Below are positions 17,765 through 26,852 of a DNA stretch of 64,000 nt, piece by piece. The notes below the pieces were generated by a model. The model saw only the letters and a list, made by a program, of their open reading frames with translations, did no database searches and was not told where the DNA came from. The stretch's first letter is position 1. The number at the start of each line of letters is the position of its first letter. Origin of the DNA: Pelagimonas sp050633425 (GTDB lineage Bacteria; Pseudomonadota; Alphaproteobacteria; Rhodobacterales; Rhodobacteraceae). Position numbers and translations under genes: made by a program. The stretch lies in assembly GCF_050633425.1 (NCBI RefSeq), contig NZ_JBOEGM010000035.1, positions 45,199 through 109,198 on the forward strand. Reading direction: 5' to 3'.

Positions 17765-18462
17765 GCCGCGTGCATGACATGGGCGGCCGCTTTGGTGACG
17801 GGGCGATCCCGGTCGGGGCGGACGCTGATCCAATTTTCGCCGAAAATTGGCATGCCCGCGCGTTGGCCGTGACTTTGGCAGCCGGGGCTTTGGGGCAGTG
17901 GAACATTGATATCTCGCGTCATGCGCGCGAATGCCTCTCACCCAAAGATTACGCGCGCTTCTCCTATTATGAAAAATGGCTGGCCGGGCTGGCGGATTTA
18001 CTGGTTCAAAGTGGCCTTGTACGGGCGGAAGAATTCACAAGCGGCGCAGATGGTCTTGCGCCCGAAAACGTGCAACAGCGTAGATTGTTGGCTGAAAACG
18101 TGGCCGCTGTTTTGGCCGCTGGTGGCCCAGCGGATCGCGTCGGTGCGGCCGCCAAGTTTGCCGTTGGCGACCGGGTCAAAACCCGACGCTTGGCGCGCAA
18201 TACTATGGTGGAGGGGGGGCATACCCGTTTGCCTGCCTATGCGGCCGGTGCCAAAGGTCAGGTGGTTTTGGTCCATGGCTGCCATGTTTTCCCTGATGCT
18301 GCGGCCCACCGTTTGGGCGAACAGCCGGAGCCGTTGTACACTGTGGTGTTTGACGCCGCCGAGCTTTGGGGGCGCGCTGAATGTTCTGGGGATGAGGTGA
18401 CCTGTGATCTCTGGGAAAGCTATTTGGAACCGGTCATAGCCCAAGAGAAGCCAGCGAAATGA
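17761..18462 (+). CDS. nthB: Nitrile hydratase subunit beta
   Basis: 233 residues. It starts MSRVHDMGGRFGDG, the conserved beta-subunit opening (MGG.. motif), and ends with the SH3-like barrel (FAVGDRVKTRR, GGHTRLPAYAAGAKGQVV, PEPLYTVVFDAAELWG) found in all beta subunits. It overlaps alpha and accessory genes by 4 bases on each side, giving a tightly coupled alpha-beta-accessory unit. Confidence 0.95.
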   Translation: MSRVHDMGGRFGDGAIPVGADADPIFAENWHARALAVTLAAGALGQWNIDISRHARECLSPKDYARFSYYEKWLAGLADLLVQSGLVRAEEFTSGADGLAPENVQQRRLLAENVAAVLAAGGPADRVGAAAKFAVGDRVKTRRLARNTMVEGGHTRLPAYAAGAKGQVVLVHGCHVFPDAAAHRLGEQPEPLYTVVFDAAELWGRAECSGDEVTCDLWESYLEPVIAQEKPAK

Positions 18463-18797
18463 GGGAAGCCCAGGATCGCCCGCAGCCGGTTTTCGAGGCC
18501 CCCTGGCATGCACAGGCCTTTGCTTTGGCTGTATATTTGAACGAGCAGGGCGTTTTTAATTGGCCGGAGTGGACTCAGGTCTTTGGTGCAGTGCTGGCTC
18601 AGCATGGGCTGGCACAAGAGCTCGATGGCGGTGACGACTATTTCCTGGCTTGGGTTGCCGCATTGGAAAAAATATGCGCAGCCAAAGGCGTGGCTGAAAT
18701 CGAGGCCTTAAGCGCGCTCAAAGCCAGTTGGGAGCGCGCTTATTTAGTCACACCTCATGGCGATCCTGTTCGGGTTGAGGCCGGTGAGGCACCATAG
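18459..18797 (+). CDS. Nitrile hydratase accessory protein
   Basis: 112 residues, matching the small nitrile hydratase activator family, which is itself related to the N-terminal part of the beta subunit: PWHAQAFALAVYLNEQGVFNWPEW and the Tyr/Phe-Leu-Ala-W segment DDYFLAWVAALEKI. In cobalt enzymes such a protein inserts Co into the alpha subunit by subunit exchange. It ends 3 bases before the convergent DUF6524 gene, leaving no room for a terminator between them. Confidence 0.9.
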   Translation: MREAQDRPQPVFEAPWHAQAFALAVYLNEQGVFNWPEWTQVFGAVLAQHGLAQELDGGDDYFLAWVAALEKICAAKGVAEIEALSALKASWERAYLVTPHGDPVRVEAGEAP

Positions 18798-18800
18798 GCG

Positions 18801-19196
18801 TTATTCTTCGACGTCGTCGGTATCGACCTGACCCGACAGTTTACGGCGAATAATCGACCAGCTCAGCCCAACGGCCAAAACGATGGACAGCGCCAGAATA
18901 CCGATCCAGGTGGTGACTTTGGGGTTGTTGAAATCGAGCAGCCCAAAATCCCACAGAACCCACAAAATTGCGCCGACAATTGCGGACACCAAGATCATGC
19001 CAAAGCCGCCAATGCTACGCAACGTAGCGCGAATATAGATGACATATCCGACGGTTAGGATAAGACCGAACAGAACCACAAGGGGCAGTTGGGTGCTCCA
19101 GTTGGTGATGGCCCAACGAACAAAGTTCCAGTCGGTAGGGTTATAGGTCGCGGCCAAAAGGATGAAAGCGAACAGCCAGCGCAAGGCGAAACTCAT
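18801..19196 (-). CDS. DUF6524 family membrane protein
   Basis: 131 residues with four hydrophobic segments: an N-terminal helix (ALRWLFAFILLAATY), then near 37-53, 62-84 and 98-115. The NPTDWNFVRWA motif after the first helix and the acidic tail GQVDTDDVEE recur in a small alphaproteobacterial family that I recognise as DUF6524. The start at 19196 follows GGAGA by six bases. Function unknown. Confidence 0.75.
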   Translation of the reverse strand: MSFALRWLFAFILLAATYNPTDWNFVRWAITNWSTQLPLVVLFGLILTVGYVIYIRATLRSIGGFGMILVSAIVGAILWVLWDFGLLDFNNPKVTTWIGILALSIVLAVGLSWSIIRRKLSGQVDTDDVEE

Positions 19197-19227
19197 GGGG
19201 CGTCTCCGTAATGTCTTGGGGTTAGGT

Positions 19228-19773
19228 CTAGCGGAATTGCCTGTCGCGTCCAGTGGTTTTGAGCGGCAATCGCATTTCAGCGCGCCGCAAGGATTGGCCA
19301 TGACGGGTGACAACCTCCTGTTTTACCAGTTCAAATCCGAGCGCGCCAAAAGGCGTTTGGGCCGCGAGGCTGGCATGCGTTGTCAGGGCAGGTAGGTCCA
19401 ACTCTGAGGCCTGAGCACGGATCATTGAGAGCAGGCGGCGCAGATGCCCCTTACCGCGCGCGTTCGGAAGTAAGAAAGCCAAATCGAGATAGCCTTCAGA
19501 AGTCATCGTCATCATACCCATGAGCTGTGGATTTTTTTCTTGCTCCGTGTGCAGGTCGCCGTATGGGCCAACCGCGACGGCAACATATTGCTTGGCCAGC
19601 TTGGCCTCCCATTCCACACCACCTGGAGGCTGTGGGCACCAAGCTTGGCGCTCGGCGCGCGTGTAAGGACTTGGGTCAGCATGGATGGCGGCAAACATGA
19701 TCTTTCCCAAAACATCGCAGTCCGACGGCACGGCCCAGCGATAAGAAACAGAGCTTTGTGCAGATGCGGCCAT
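19228..19773 (-). CDS. GNAT-family N-acetyltransferase
   Basis: 181 residues with a GNAT core: N-terminal YRWAVPSDCDVLGKIMFAAI (strand-helix with the IHADPSPYT loop), central GMMTMTSEGYLDLAFLLPNARGKGHLRRLL (strand 4 and the R/Q-x-x-G-x-G/A acetyl-CoA loop, here RGKGHL), and ALGFELVKQEV at the end. It likely acetylates a small molecule or protein N-terminus; the substrate cannot be inferred. It is transcribed away from purA. Confidence 0.8.
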   Translation of the reverse strand: MAASAQSSVSYRWAVPSDCDVLGKIMFAAIHADPSPYTRAERQAWCPQPPGGVEWEAKLAKQYVAVAVGPYGDLHTEQEKNPQLMGMMTMTSEGYLDLAFLLPNARGKGHLRRLLSMIRAQASELDLPALTTHASLAAQTPFGALGFELVKQEVVTRHGQSLRRAEMRLPLKTTGRDRQFR

Positions 19774-19847
19774 TTAACGGTTTCCTGTTGCGACACGCTT
19801 GGATATACCGGCGCGGGTTTGAAAACCATCACCGAAAAGGATGTGTT

Positions 19848-21161
19848 ATGGCGAATGTGGTTGTCGTGGGCGCTCAGTGGGGCGACGAAGGCAAAGGCAA
19901 GATTGTGGACTGGCTGTCGAGTCGTGCAGATGTAATTGCGCGTTTCCAAGGTGGCCACAATGCTGGTCATACGCTGGTTGTGGACGGAAAAGTCTATAAA
20001 TTACATGCGCTTCCTTCGGGCGTTGTGCGCGGCGGGAAATTGTCGGTGATCGGCAATGGCGTGGTTTTGGACCCGTGGCATCTGGTTAATGAGATCGCGA
20101 CAGTGCGCGATCAGGGGGTCGAAATTTCGCCCGAAACTTTGATGATTGCAGAGAACACCCCGCTGATTTTGCCGATTCATGGCGAGCTGGATCGCGCCCG
20201 TGAAGAGGCAGCGAGCAAGGGGACAAAGATTGGCACCACCGGTCGCGGAATTGGCCCGGCTTATGAAGATAAGGTTGGACGTCGCTCGGTTCGGGTTGCG
20301 GATTTGGCTGATGACGCGACGCTGGAAGCGCGTGTGGACCGTGCGCTGCAGCACCATGATCCGTTGCGTAAAGGCTTGGGGATTGAACCAGTTGACCGTG
20401 ATGCTTTGGTTGCGCAACTCAAAGAGATCGCTGCTGAGATTTTGCCTTATGCGGCCCCTGTTTGGAAAGTGCTGAACGAAAAGCGCAAAGCAGGCAAACG
20501 TATCTTGTTCGAAGGCGCGCAAGGCGCTTTGCTGGACATTGATTTTGGCACCTATCCGTTTGTGACGTCTTCCAATGTGATTGCAGGGCAAGCGGCAACC
20601 GGAGTTGGTATTGGCCCCGGATCGATCAACTATGTGCTTGGAATTGTGAAAGCATATACGACCCGCGTCGGCGAAGGCCCGTTTCCAACAGAGCTTTTGA
20701 ACGCGGATGGGTCACCGGATGCGGATGGTCAAAGGTTGGGCGAGCGCGGCCACGAGTTTGGCACCACCACAGGCCGTCAGCGCCGTTGCGGTTGGTTTGA
20801 TGCGGCGTTGGTGCGGCAAACCTGCGCGACGTCGGGTATCAAAGGCATCTGTCTGACCAAGCTCGATGTTTTGGACGGGTTTGACACCTTGAAAATCTGT
20901 ACTGGCTACGAGTTGGACGGTGAAAAGTTGGATTACTTGCCGACAGCTGCCGATCAACAGGCGCGGTGTACACCGGTTTACGAAGAGATGCCCGGATGGT
21001 CTGAAAGCACCGAAGGGGCGCGGAGCTGGAACGATTTGCCGGCCAATGCGGTCAAATATGTGCGACGGATTGAGGAGCTGATCGAATGTCCTGCGGCCTT
21101 GGTGTCGACCTCGCCAGAGCGGGATGATACCATTTTGGTCACTGACCCCTTCGAGGATTGA
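19848..21161 (+). CDS. purA: Adenylosuccinate synthase
   Basis: 437 residues. It begins MANVVVVGAQWGDEGKGKIVDW with the GDEGKGK GTP-binding loop and catalytic Asp, then QGGHNAGHTL with the catalytic His, and TGRGIGPAYEDK and TTTGRQRRCGW. It makes adenylosuccinate from IMP and aspartate with GTP. The start at 19848 is supported by AAAAGGA upstream and family N-termini; the 30-residue upstream extension is not conserved. A DUF2842 gene follows after 4 bases. Confidence 0.98.
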   Translation: MANVVVVGAQWGDEGKGKIVDWLSSRADVIARFQGGHNAGHTLVVDGKVYKLHALPSGVVRGGKLSVIGNGVVLDPWHLVNEIATVRDQGVEISPETLMIAENTPLILPIHGELDRAREEAASKGTKIGTTGRGIGPAYEDKVGRRSVRVADLADDATLEARVDRALQHHDPLRKGLGIEPVDRDALVAQLKEIAAEILPYAAPVWKVLNEKRKAGKRILFEGAQGALLDIDFGTYPFVTSSNVIAGQAATGVGIGPGSINYVLGIVKAYTTRVGEGPFPTELLNADGSPDADGQRLGERGHEFGTTTGRQRRCGWFDAALVRQTCATSGIKGICLTKLDVLDGFDTLKICTGYELDGEKLDYLPTAADQQARCTPVYEEMPGWSESTEGARSWNDLPANAVKYVRRIEELIECPAALVSTSPERDDTILVTDPFED

Positions 21162-21165
21162 TCTT

Positions 21166-21408
21166 GTGGCGTTGAGTTACAAAGCGCGCCGGCGCTGGTC
21201 GTTGATTATTTTGCTGATAGGCATGCCGATTTATATCGTTGTCGCGGTGTCTTTGGCGAACCGTGTCGGTGTGTCTGATCTGCCCAAGGCGGTGCAGTTT
21301 GTGATCTATGTGGTCTTGGGTGTTGGCTGGGTTTTCCCGTTGAAACCTATCTTTTTGGGAATTGGGCAGGCGGACCCGGATGCGGAGCCGAGTGACGACA
21401 ACGGCTGA
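21166..21408 (+). CDS. DUF2842 family membrane protein (GTG start)
   Basis: 80 residues when read from GTG at 21166, which follows GAGGA; family members begin with this MALSYKARRRW-like sequence. Two membrane helices (SLIILLIGMPIYIVVAVSLA and VQFVIYVVLGVGWVFPL), ending in a short acidic tail. Conserved downstream of purA in related alphaproteobacteria, and likely cotranscribed here. Function unknown. Confidence 0.85.
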   Translation: MALSYKARRRWSLIILLIGMPIYIVVAVSLANRVGVSDLPKAVQFVIYVVLGVGWVFPLKPIFLGIGQADPDAEPSDDNG

Positions 21409-21503
21409 ATTTGGTGCCCGGTGACGTCGGGACGGCGCTGTTTCCTTCGGAAATACCCGCCCGCCCACTGTCATCTAATAGAACTGCAACATCCAAAAAC
21501 GCG

Positions 21504-21535
21504 AAAAGGCGGCTCATTGAGCCGCCTTTTGTTTT
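21504..21535. terminator. Bidirectional terminator between purA-DUF2842 and the acidic protein gene
   Basis: Near-perfect hairpin AAAAGGCGGCTC/GAGCCGCCTTTT with a 2-base apex, T-rich on both exits (TTTTGTTTT on plus). It serves the convergent genes ending at 21408 and 21551. Confidence 0.88.
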
Positions 21536-21550
21536 GGGCGATAGCAGGTT

Positions 21551-24100
21551 TTATCCGGCTGCCCGTGATGGTTTGAAACTGATCCGTTCGGAGGCGGTAA
21601 AGCGTCCACCGGATGTTTTTTCAATTTTGCCATCGCGTAACAGTTGGCCAAAGCTGCGCAGACGATCTTCACGGCTTGACTCGGTTAGTTCGGCTTGACG
21701 CACTGTTGTCATCAACTGAGGGCGTGAAAACTGATCCAACCCTTCAACATATGACATGTAGGCCGCTGCCGCTTCGAGAAGCTCTGGAAGGTCGGTCGCT
21801 CCGACGCTCTCTGCATAGGCTGCGAAATCGCTGTCGCTCGAGGGCTGTTCAAGAGGTGCGGGTGCTGCGTTTTCCTGTGGTCGCTCTGCCCGTGGAGGGG
21901 CCGAGGCCGCTGGGTGGACGGACCGGCTCACGCGGCGGGGACGAACGGGTGTCACTTGCGCAGGCGTTTCGCCTTCGGGCGCGGTGTCTTCGATCCGTTG
22001 TTCTGCAACGAGCTTAAGCGGGGCAGGGCGCTGCGCTTCAACACTTGGGCGTTCGGTGCGGGCTCCAGCGGCTTGGGGACGGCGCGGGCGAACCACATTC
22101 GCAAGATCTTCGCGGTAGGGTTCAGTCTCTTCCTCAGGGGTGGGTTTGCGACCGAGCAGGCGATCAGCCTTGGTCGCAGCGACTGCGGCGCGTAAATGTG
22201 CAATGGCACTGCGACGGCGATTTCCTTCAGGTTCCTCAAGCTCGGTGTTTGTCTGATCAAGGATACGGGAGGTGTCGTTATCTTCTACGCTTTGTTCCGT
22301 CAGCATTGCGCGGGCGGGGCTGGCGAGTTTAACAGCCTTGCGCGCCCCGTCGATTGCAGCCGACAGATCGATTTCGGGCTCCGGTGTTGAGACCGGGTTA
22401 TCGAGGCGAAGCGGCTCTGAAGTCGCTGTTGCCACGTTGTCGAGATCATCGCCATCTTCGTCGTCCCAACCCCAGTCATCCTCTTGGGAAGCGTCTGCGA
22501 GGGGCGGAGTTTGGGGCTCGGACTCTACCGGTGTTTCGGGTTGATGTTCGTCATCCCATCCTGCCAGTTCGGCTTTGACGGCGGCCAATTCGCGAGCCAG
22601 TTCGTCTTCTTCTTCGTCTGACAGGCTGCTGGACGATGCCAAAGGCACGGCTGGGGGTGTTTCAACGACTTTAGGAGCGGATGACGAGGCCGGAGTTTGG
22701 GCAACCTCGTCTTTGACTTCTTCGAGTTGGCCAGATTGAACGGCTTGATCGAAGGCGGCGCGCTTTACCTTGACGACACGGGCCCGAACACGACGTGGCG
22801 CGGGTGCGGACACGGGTGTTGGGGCAACGTCGACAGCGGCATCAGCAACTGGTTCAGGTGCCTCTTCTGGTGTCTGGCTGACGGCATCTGTCAGCTCGTC
22901 AACAGGCTCGTCATCAAACAGGCTGTCGTCGTCTTCATCGTCAAAGGCTGTGTCTGTCAAACCTGCGACGGCGGACGCGATGTCGCCGCCAAGAATGTCA
23001 TCCTTGGTTTCGTCAAACGCGTCTTCGTCGGCATCCACGTCCCATGCGGCGAGAGGATCGCCGTCACTTTCGGCGGCCTCAGCTTTGTCGACCTGATCCA
23101 ATGCGGCGACCAGATCGAATTCACCTTCATCTTCGTCAAAGGCGGCGTCGAGAACTTGCTCAACATCCGGTTCAGGTTCGGAAGACACGGCCTCAGGGGT
23201 CGCGCTCTCTTCAGTATCAGCTTGCATAAGGCCAGCGATGGTATCGGCGAAGAGGTTATCGTCTTCAATTTGGGGCTGGTCCAGCGGGGCGTCGGCAATC
23301 GAATCCGATGCATGTTCAGACAACAATGCGTTTAGGGTGTCGTCGGTGAAGCTGTCGTCGTCGAAGGTGTCGGCCGCGGCGTCTTCGGCGTCAAATTCTG
23401 AAACAGCGTCAGAGATTTGAGCCGACTCTTCGATAAGGTCGTCGACATCGGTGTCCAATTCGGCATTGGCTTCGGTATCGGCAACAACAGCGCGAATGCG
23501 GTCGAGTTTGGCAGCGACACTGGCGGCACCGGTGGGACGCGGAGCAGGCGCGTTCCCAACCGGCTCGGCCAGTGCGGCCGCCTGATCTGTTTCCTCAACA
23601 AGCAGCGCGTCGAGGTCAAGATCGTCCGTTTCAAGTGTGTCTTCTACCAGCTCAGCCATATCAGAAGCGTCTGTTTCGGCGTCCTGGTCAATGGCCTGTT
23701 CAGCGGCGTTTTCGATCTCAGGCTCATAGGCCGTGGCTTCGATTGTGTCGTCATCTGGAAGGGGCTGAGCCTCAATAGGGCTGGCAACGCGGGCAGGGCC
23801 TGCGGCCAGCGCGGCGGCCAGAGCGCCAGAAGACGCGGCTGCGGCAGTGCCAACAGATGTACCGGCCAGATCGAGGCTGACTTTGCCGCCTTCATGCGAA
23901 GCGATTTGTTCGCGCATAAGCTCAGACGCCAGTTCGGGATCAAACTGGGGAGGCTCTGCGCCAAAGAAGCGATCTTCGCCCACGACGGAGCGGAAAAATT
24001 GCGTTGTGTCCTTCATCACCGCAAGTGGATCTTCAAATCCTTCTGCGGTGCAAGAAAAGGTGCCATAAGACACTGTAAGAATCTTGCTCGAACTCACCAT
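21551..24100 (-). CDS. Large acidic low-complexity protein with two conserved-looking ends; function unknown
   Basis: 849 residues. The first ~70 (SKILTVSYGTFSCTAEGFEDP, then TTQFFRSVVGEDRFFGAEPP) and the last ~90 (TDLPELLEAAAAYMSYVEG ... FGQLLRDGKIEKTSGGRFT) look folded. The roughly 650 residues between are Asp/Glu/Ala/Pro-rich with many short DDxxFDDD-like runs, likely disordered. It has no signal peptide or membrane helix. Related roseobacter proteins are sometimes labelled CheA-like, but I see no histidine-kinase or HPt motif. An Ala-rich segment (about 75-100) and two Arg-rich patches (near 420 and 700) break the acidity. It is monocistronic. Confidence 0.75.
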   Translation of the reverse strand: MVSSSKILTVSYGTFSCTAEGFEDPLAVMKDTTQFFRSVVGEDRFFGAEPPQFDPELASELMREQIASHEGGKVSLDLAGTSVGTAAAASSGALAAALAAGPARVASPIEAQPLPDDDTIEATAYEPEIENAAEQAIDQDAETDASDMAELVEDTLETDDLDLDALLVEETDQAAALAEPVGNAPAPRPTGAASVAAKLDRIRAVVADTEANAELDTDVDDLIEESAQISDAVSEFDAEDAAADTFDDDSFTDDTLNALLSEHASDSIADAPLDQPQIEDDNLFADTIAGLMQADTEESATPEAVSSEPEPDVEQVLDAAFDEDEGEFDLVAALDQVDKAEAAESDGDPLAAWDVDADEDAFDETKDDILGGDIASAVAGLTDTAFDDEDDDSLFDDEPVDELTDAVSQTPEEAPEPVADAAVDVAPTPVSAPAPRRVRARVVKVKRAAFDQAVQSGQLEEVKDEVAQTPASSSAPKVVETPPAVPLASSSSLSDEEEDELARELAAVKAELAGWDDEHQPETPVESEPQTPPLADASQEDDWGWDDEDGDDLDNVATATSEPLRLDNPVSTPEPEIDLSAAIDGARKAVKLASPARAMLTEQSVEDNDTSRILDQTNTELEEPEGNRRRSAIAHLRAAVAATKADRLLGRKPTPEEETEPYREDLANVVRPRRPQAAGARTERPSVEAQRPAPLKLVAEQRIEDTAPEGETPAQVTPVRPRRVSRSVHPAASAPPRAERPQENAAPAPLEQPSSDSDFAAYAESVGATDLPELLEAAAAYMSYVEGLDQFSRPQLMTTVRQAELTESSREDRLRSFGQLLRDGKIEKTSGGRFTASERISFKPSRAAG

Positions 24101-24238
24101 GTGCTGCTCACTTTCATTCGTTCTGCAACAGTGTGTTTACCATGACGACCGCGTCGAAAGCTGATCGAATCTGTGATCTTCAGCGTATCATTTCGTGGCA
24201 TGATTGTGATCTGTTTCCTAAAAGGCCATTAATCGGAC

Positions 24239-24928
24239 ATGATTACTAAAATTGTTCACAGTCAGAGCCCTGTTTTATTGGTGGGTGGAGGCGAATGTGC
24301 TGACAGCGCGTTAACCAATGTGATGGCCGGGTCACAAACCATTGTGGCCGCCGATGGTGGCGCAGCACAGGTTTTGGCGCGCGGTCGCATGCCCGATTCG
24401 GTGATTGGCGATATGGATTCGTTGGATCCTGAGCTGCAGGCGCAATTGGCACCGGGTGTGCTGAACCATATCGCCGAACAAGACAGCACCGATTTTGACA
24501 AATGCCTGCGCCACATCGAGGCCCCTTTGATTGAGGCGCATGGGTTCTTGGGCGCGCGGGTGGATCACCAGCTGGCGGTGTTTACCGTTTTGGTGCGCCG
24601 CGCCGATCGGCGTTGCGTTTTGGTTGGGGCGCATGATGTGGTGTGTGTTGCGCCGCCCCGATTGGATTTGGAATTGCCCGTCGGAATGCGGCTGTCTTTG
24701 TTTCCGATGGCCGCTGTGATGGGGCAATCGCAGGGCCTGCGCTGGCCGATTGATGGGATCGGATTTTCGCCGGATGGCCGCATTGGTACGTCGAACGAGG
24801 TGTCCGGCCCCGTATCTCTTAGGATGAACGGTCCGGGGATGTTGCTTATTCTGCCACCTGAGGCTTTGCCGGCGGTGATGAAGGGGCTTGCGCGTTCTGA
24901 CGCAACGTGGCCCGCTCGCGCAGAATAA
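24239..24928 (+). CDS. Thiamine diphosphokinase
   Basis: 229 residues. VLLVGGGECADSAL opens the Rossmann-like N-domain; ADGGAAQVLARGRMPDSVIGDMDS carries the conserved ADGGA and GDxDS motifs; QDSTDFDKCL is the catalytic DxTDxxKA block, and GARVDHQL the GGRxDH-like motif. The C-terminal beta domain binds thiamine. It makes thiamine diphosphate from thiamine and ATP. Its last 83 bases overlap the antisense 3' end of the DMT transporter gene. Confidence 0.93.
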   Translation: MITKIVHSQSPVLLVGGGECADSALTNVMAGSQTIVAADGGAAQVLARGRMPDSVIGDMDSLDPELQAQLAPGVLNHIAEQDSTDFDKCLRHIEAPLIEAHGFLGARVDHQLAVFTVLVRRADRRCVLVGAHDVVCVAPPRLDLELPVGMRLSLFPMAAVMGQSQGLRWPIDGIGFSPDGRIGTSNEVSGPVSLRMNGPGMLLILPPEALPAVMKGLARSDATWPARAE

Positions 24929-25793
24929 TGTAGAGACCTGCGGCCATGGTGATGGCGATGCCCAGGCTGGCAAGGGTGCCGGGAAGATCGCCAAAAATCA
25001 TCCAACCGACAAAGGTCGCTGCCGGAATTTCTAAATACTGCATTGGGGCGAGGGTCGAGGCGGGCGCATAGCGCAGAGACCACGTCATCAAAAGATGACC
25101 GACTGTCCCGACAATCCCCATGGCCACGACCATGAACCAGATGTCCTGCTGGGGCATCACCCAAGCGAGGCCCGGCCACTCAACAGGCAAGGCATGCAAG
25201 GGGATCAAGAGCATGAGGGCCAAGGGAGAGGATAAAGCCTGCATGCCAATTGGGTCCGTCTCGTTGGCAATCTTGCGTGTAATCAGCATGAAGAGAGCAA
25301 AGACGACAGCAACGCCCAGCGGTAGGAGCGCGGGCCAGCCGACATCGCTAAAGGCGGGCTGCACGACCATAAGAGTGCCAACAAAGCCGACCGTACAGGC
25401 AATCAATCGGCGGATGCCGACCTCTTCGTGAAGGAACCAATGGCCAAGCAAGAGCATGATGAAGGGCATAACAAAGGCGATCGCTACGGCGTCGGCCAAT
25501 GGGAGGTAATTCAAAGAGGTGAACATCAAGCCGATGCCAAGAATCTGTAACACAGTACGCACTGAAATCAGCGCAAGGGTGTGACCAGAGGCGCGCCAAG
25601 GGCGGCCTGTTGCCACGACCAGCGGGATCAGGATCAGGCCTTGGAACACAAAGCGCAGCGTCACGAGCTGCCCCACCGACAAATGCGGCCCAAGCAATTT
25701 GGCCAGCGCATCCCCATAGGGAATGAGCACGCAAAAGCCGAGCATCAGAGAGATGCCGAGAAGTGGACGGTCTGCTTGGTGGGACGATGTCAT
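24846..25793 (-). CDS. DMT-family (EamA) transporter
   Basis: 315 residues with about ten membrane helices in two EamA halves; the first half ends in GFVGTLMVVQPAF and the second has EIPAATFVGWMIFGDLPGTLASLGIAI, the conserved block of this family. It resembles RhaT/SAM-type exporters; the substrate is unknown. The 3' end runs 83 bases into the convergent thiamine diphosphokinase gene. Confidence 0.88.
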   Translation of the reverse strand: MTSSHQADRPLLGISLMLGFCVLIPYGDALAKLLGPHLSVGQLVTLRFVFQGLILIPLVVATGRPWRASGHTLALISVRTVLQILGIGLMFTSLNYLPLADAVAIAFVMPFIMLLLGHWFLHEEVGIRRLIACTVGFVGTLMVVQPAFSDVGWPALLPLGVAVVFALFMLITRKIANETDPIGMQALSSPLALMLLIPLHALPVEWPGLAWVMPQQDIWFMVVAMGIVGTVGHLLMTWSLRYAPASTLAPMQYLEIPAATFVGWMIFGDLPGTLASLGIAITMAAGLYIILRERATLRQNAQAPSSPPAKPQVAE

Positions 25794-25853
25794 CCGCGCA
25801 GGCTAGGGGCGGCGGTAATGGGCTGCAAGGGGCGAATGTTGTGGGCAGCGGTG

Positions 25854-26783
25854 TTAGGGAAGCAAAGACAGCCAGATCCAGACGGTCATGACGGAGATGG
25901 CGGTTGCAATTAACACCGACGAGGCCGCAACGCGCCGTGCACGACCATACATATTGGCAAAGACATAGGCGTTGATACCCGGAGCCATGGCGGCTGTAAC
26001 AACTGCGGAACGGAAGGAAGTTGTGGAAATCTGGGTTATCGTTCCCAGCGTCCATGTGATCGTTGGATGCAGCACCAGAGACACAAAGCAGATGAGTGCA
26101 ATGACACGCCCATCCCCTTGGGGACGGTAGCGAAAGAGCACTCCGCCCATACCAAACAACGCGGCGGGCAGGGCGGCGCGGATCATCATATCAAGCGCGT
26201 CGGTGACTGGACCGGGGATACGGATGTCACTGAGGTTGGCAATGGCCCCAAGGGTGATGCCGATCACCAAGGCGTTGCGAAACATGGCGCGGCCAACTTT
26301 GCCGGGCAGGTGGCGCACGGGGGTTCCTCGGGCGCGCACCAGTTCCATTGCGGTGATCCCGATCCCGTAACAAAACGGGGAATGCATTGCGACGATAAGA
26401 TAGTTCGCCTGGAGGGCATCGGCACCATAAGCGCGTTCGGTGATTGGCAGGCCAATCAGAACCGAATTGGCAAAGAGGCAACAAAAGCCAATGGCGACAG
26501 AGTCTTCCCAATCGCGTTTGAAGCCATATCGCGCGGCTATGAGCCCGATGGCAAACCCGGTCGCAGAGCCTGAATAAAAGGACAGCAAGACAAAAGGATC
26601 AAAGTCGGGGCCAACGTCGAGTGTCCAAATGGCACGAAACAACAGGCAGGGAATTGCGAAATTCTGGGTAAAGGACATGAGGCCATCGACCGAGGGATCC
26701 GAAAACCAACCGCGCCAAACCGCCCCATAGCCTGCGCCGATAACCAGGAAAACCGGCAGGATGACATCTAAGAGGGCCTGCAT
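25854..26783 (-). CDS. AEC-family transporter
   Basis: 309 residues, ten predicted membrane helices. MQALLDVILPVFLVIGAGYGAVWRG, the family N-terminus, is followed by TQNFAIPCLLFRAI and the cytoplasmic middle loop rich in Arg/Pro (GTPVRHLPGKVGRAMF). It belongs to the auxin-efflux-carrier-type family of malate/organic-anion permeases. Start at 26783. It lies 60 bases downstream of the DMT transporter start, not overlapping. Confidence 0.9.
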   Translation of the reverse strand: MQALLDVILPVFLVIGAGYGAVWRGWFSDPSVDGLMSFTQNFAIPCLLFRAIWTLDVGPDFDPFVLLSFYSGSATGFAIGLIAARYGFKRDWEDSVAIGFCCLFANSVLIGLPITERAYGADALQANYLIVAMHSPFCYGIGITAMELVRARGTPVRHLPGKVGRAMFRNALVIGITLGAIANLSDIRIPGPVTDALDMMIRAALPAALFGMGGVLFRYRPQGDGRVIALICFVSLVLHPTITWTLGTITQISTTSFRSAVVTAAMAPGINAYVFANMYGRARRVAASSVLIATAISVMTVWIWLSLLP

Positions 26784-26852
26784 GTGTGTTAGGGCCTCTT
26801 TGAAACGGGCTGCCGCGCAGAGCCAAAGTGTGATTGTTGGCGCTCTGCGAAA

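Noticed and set aside
21551..24100. CheA-type chemotaxis protein
   Set aside because: No HPt histidine, kinase ATP-binding boxes or CheW-like domain is visible.
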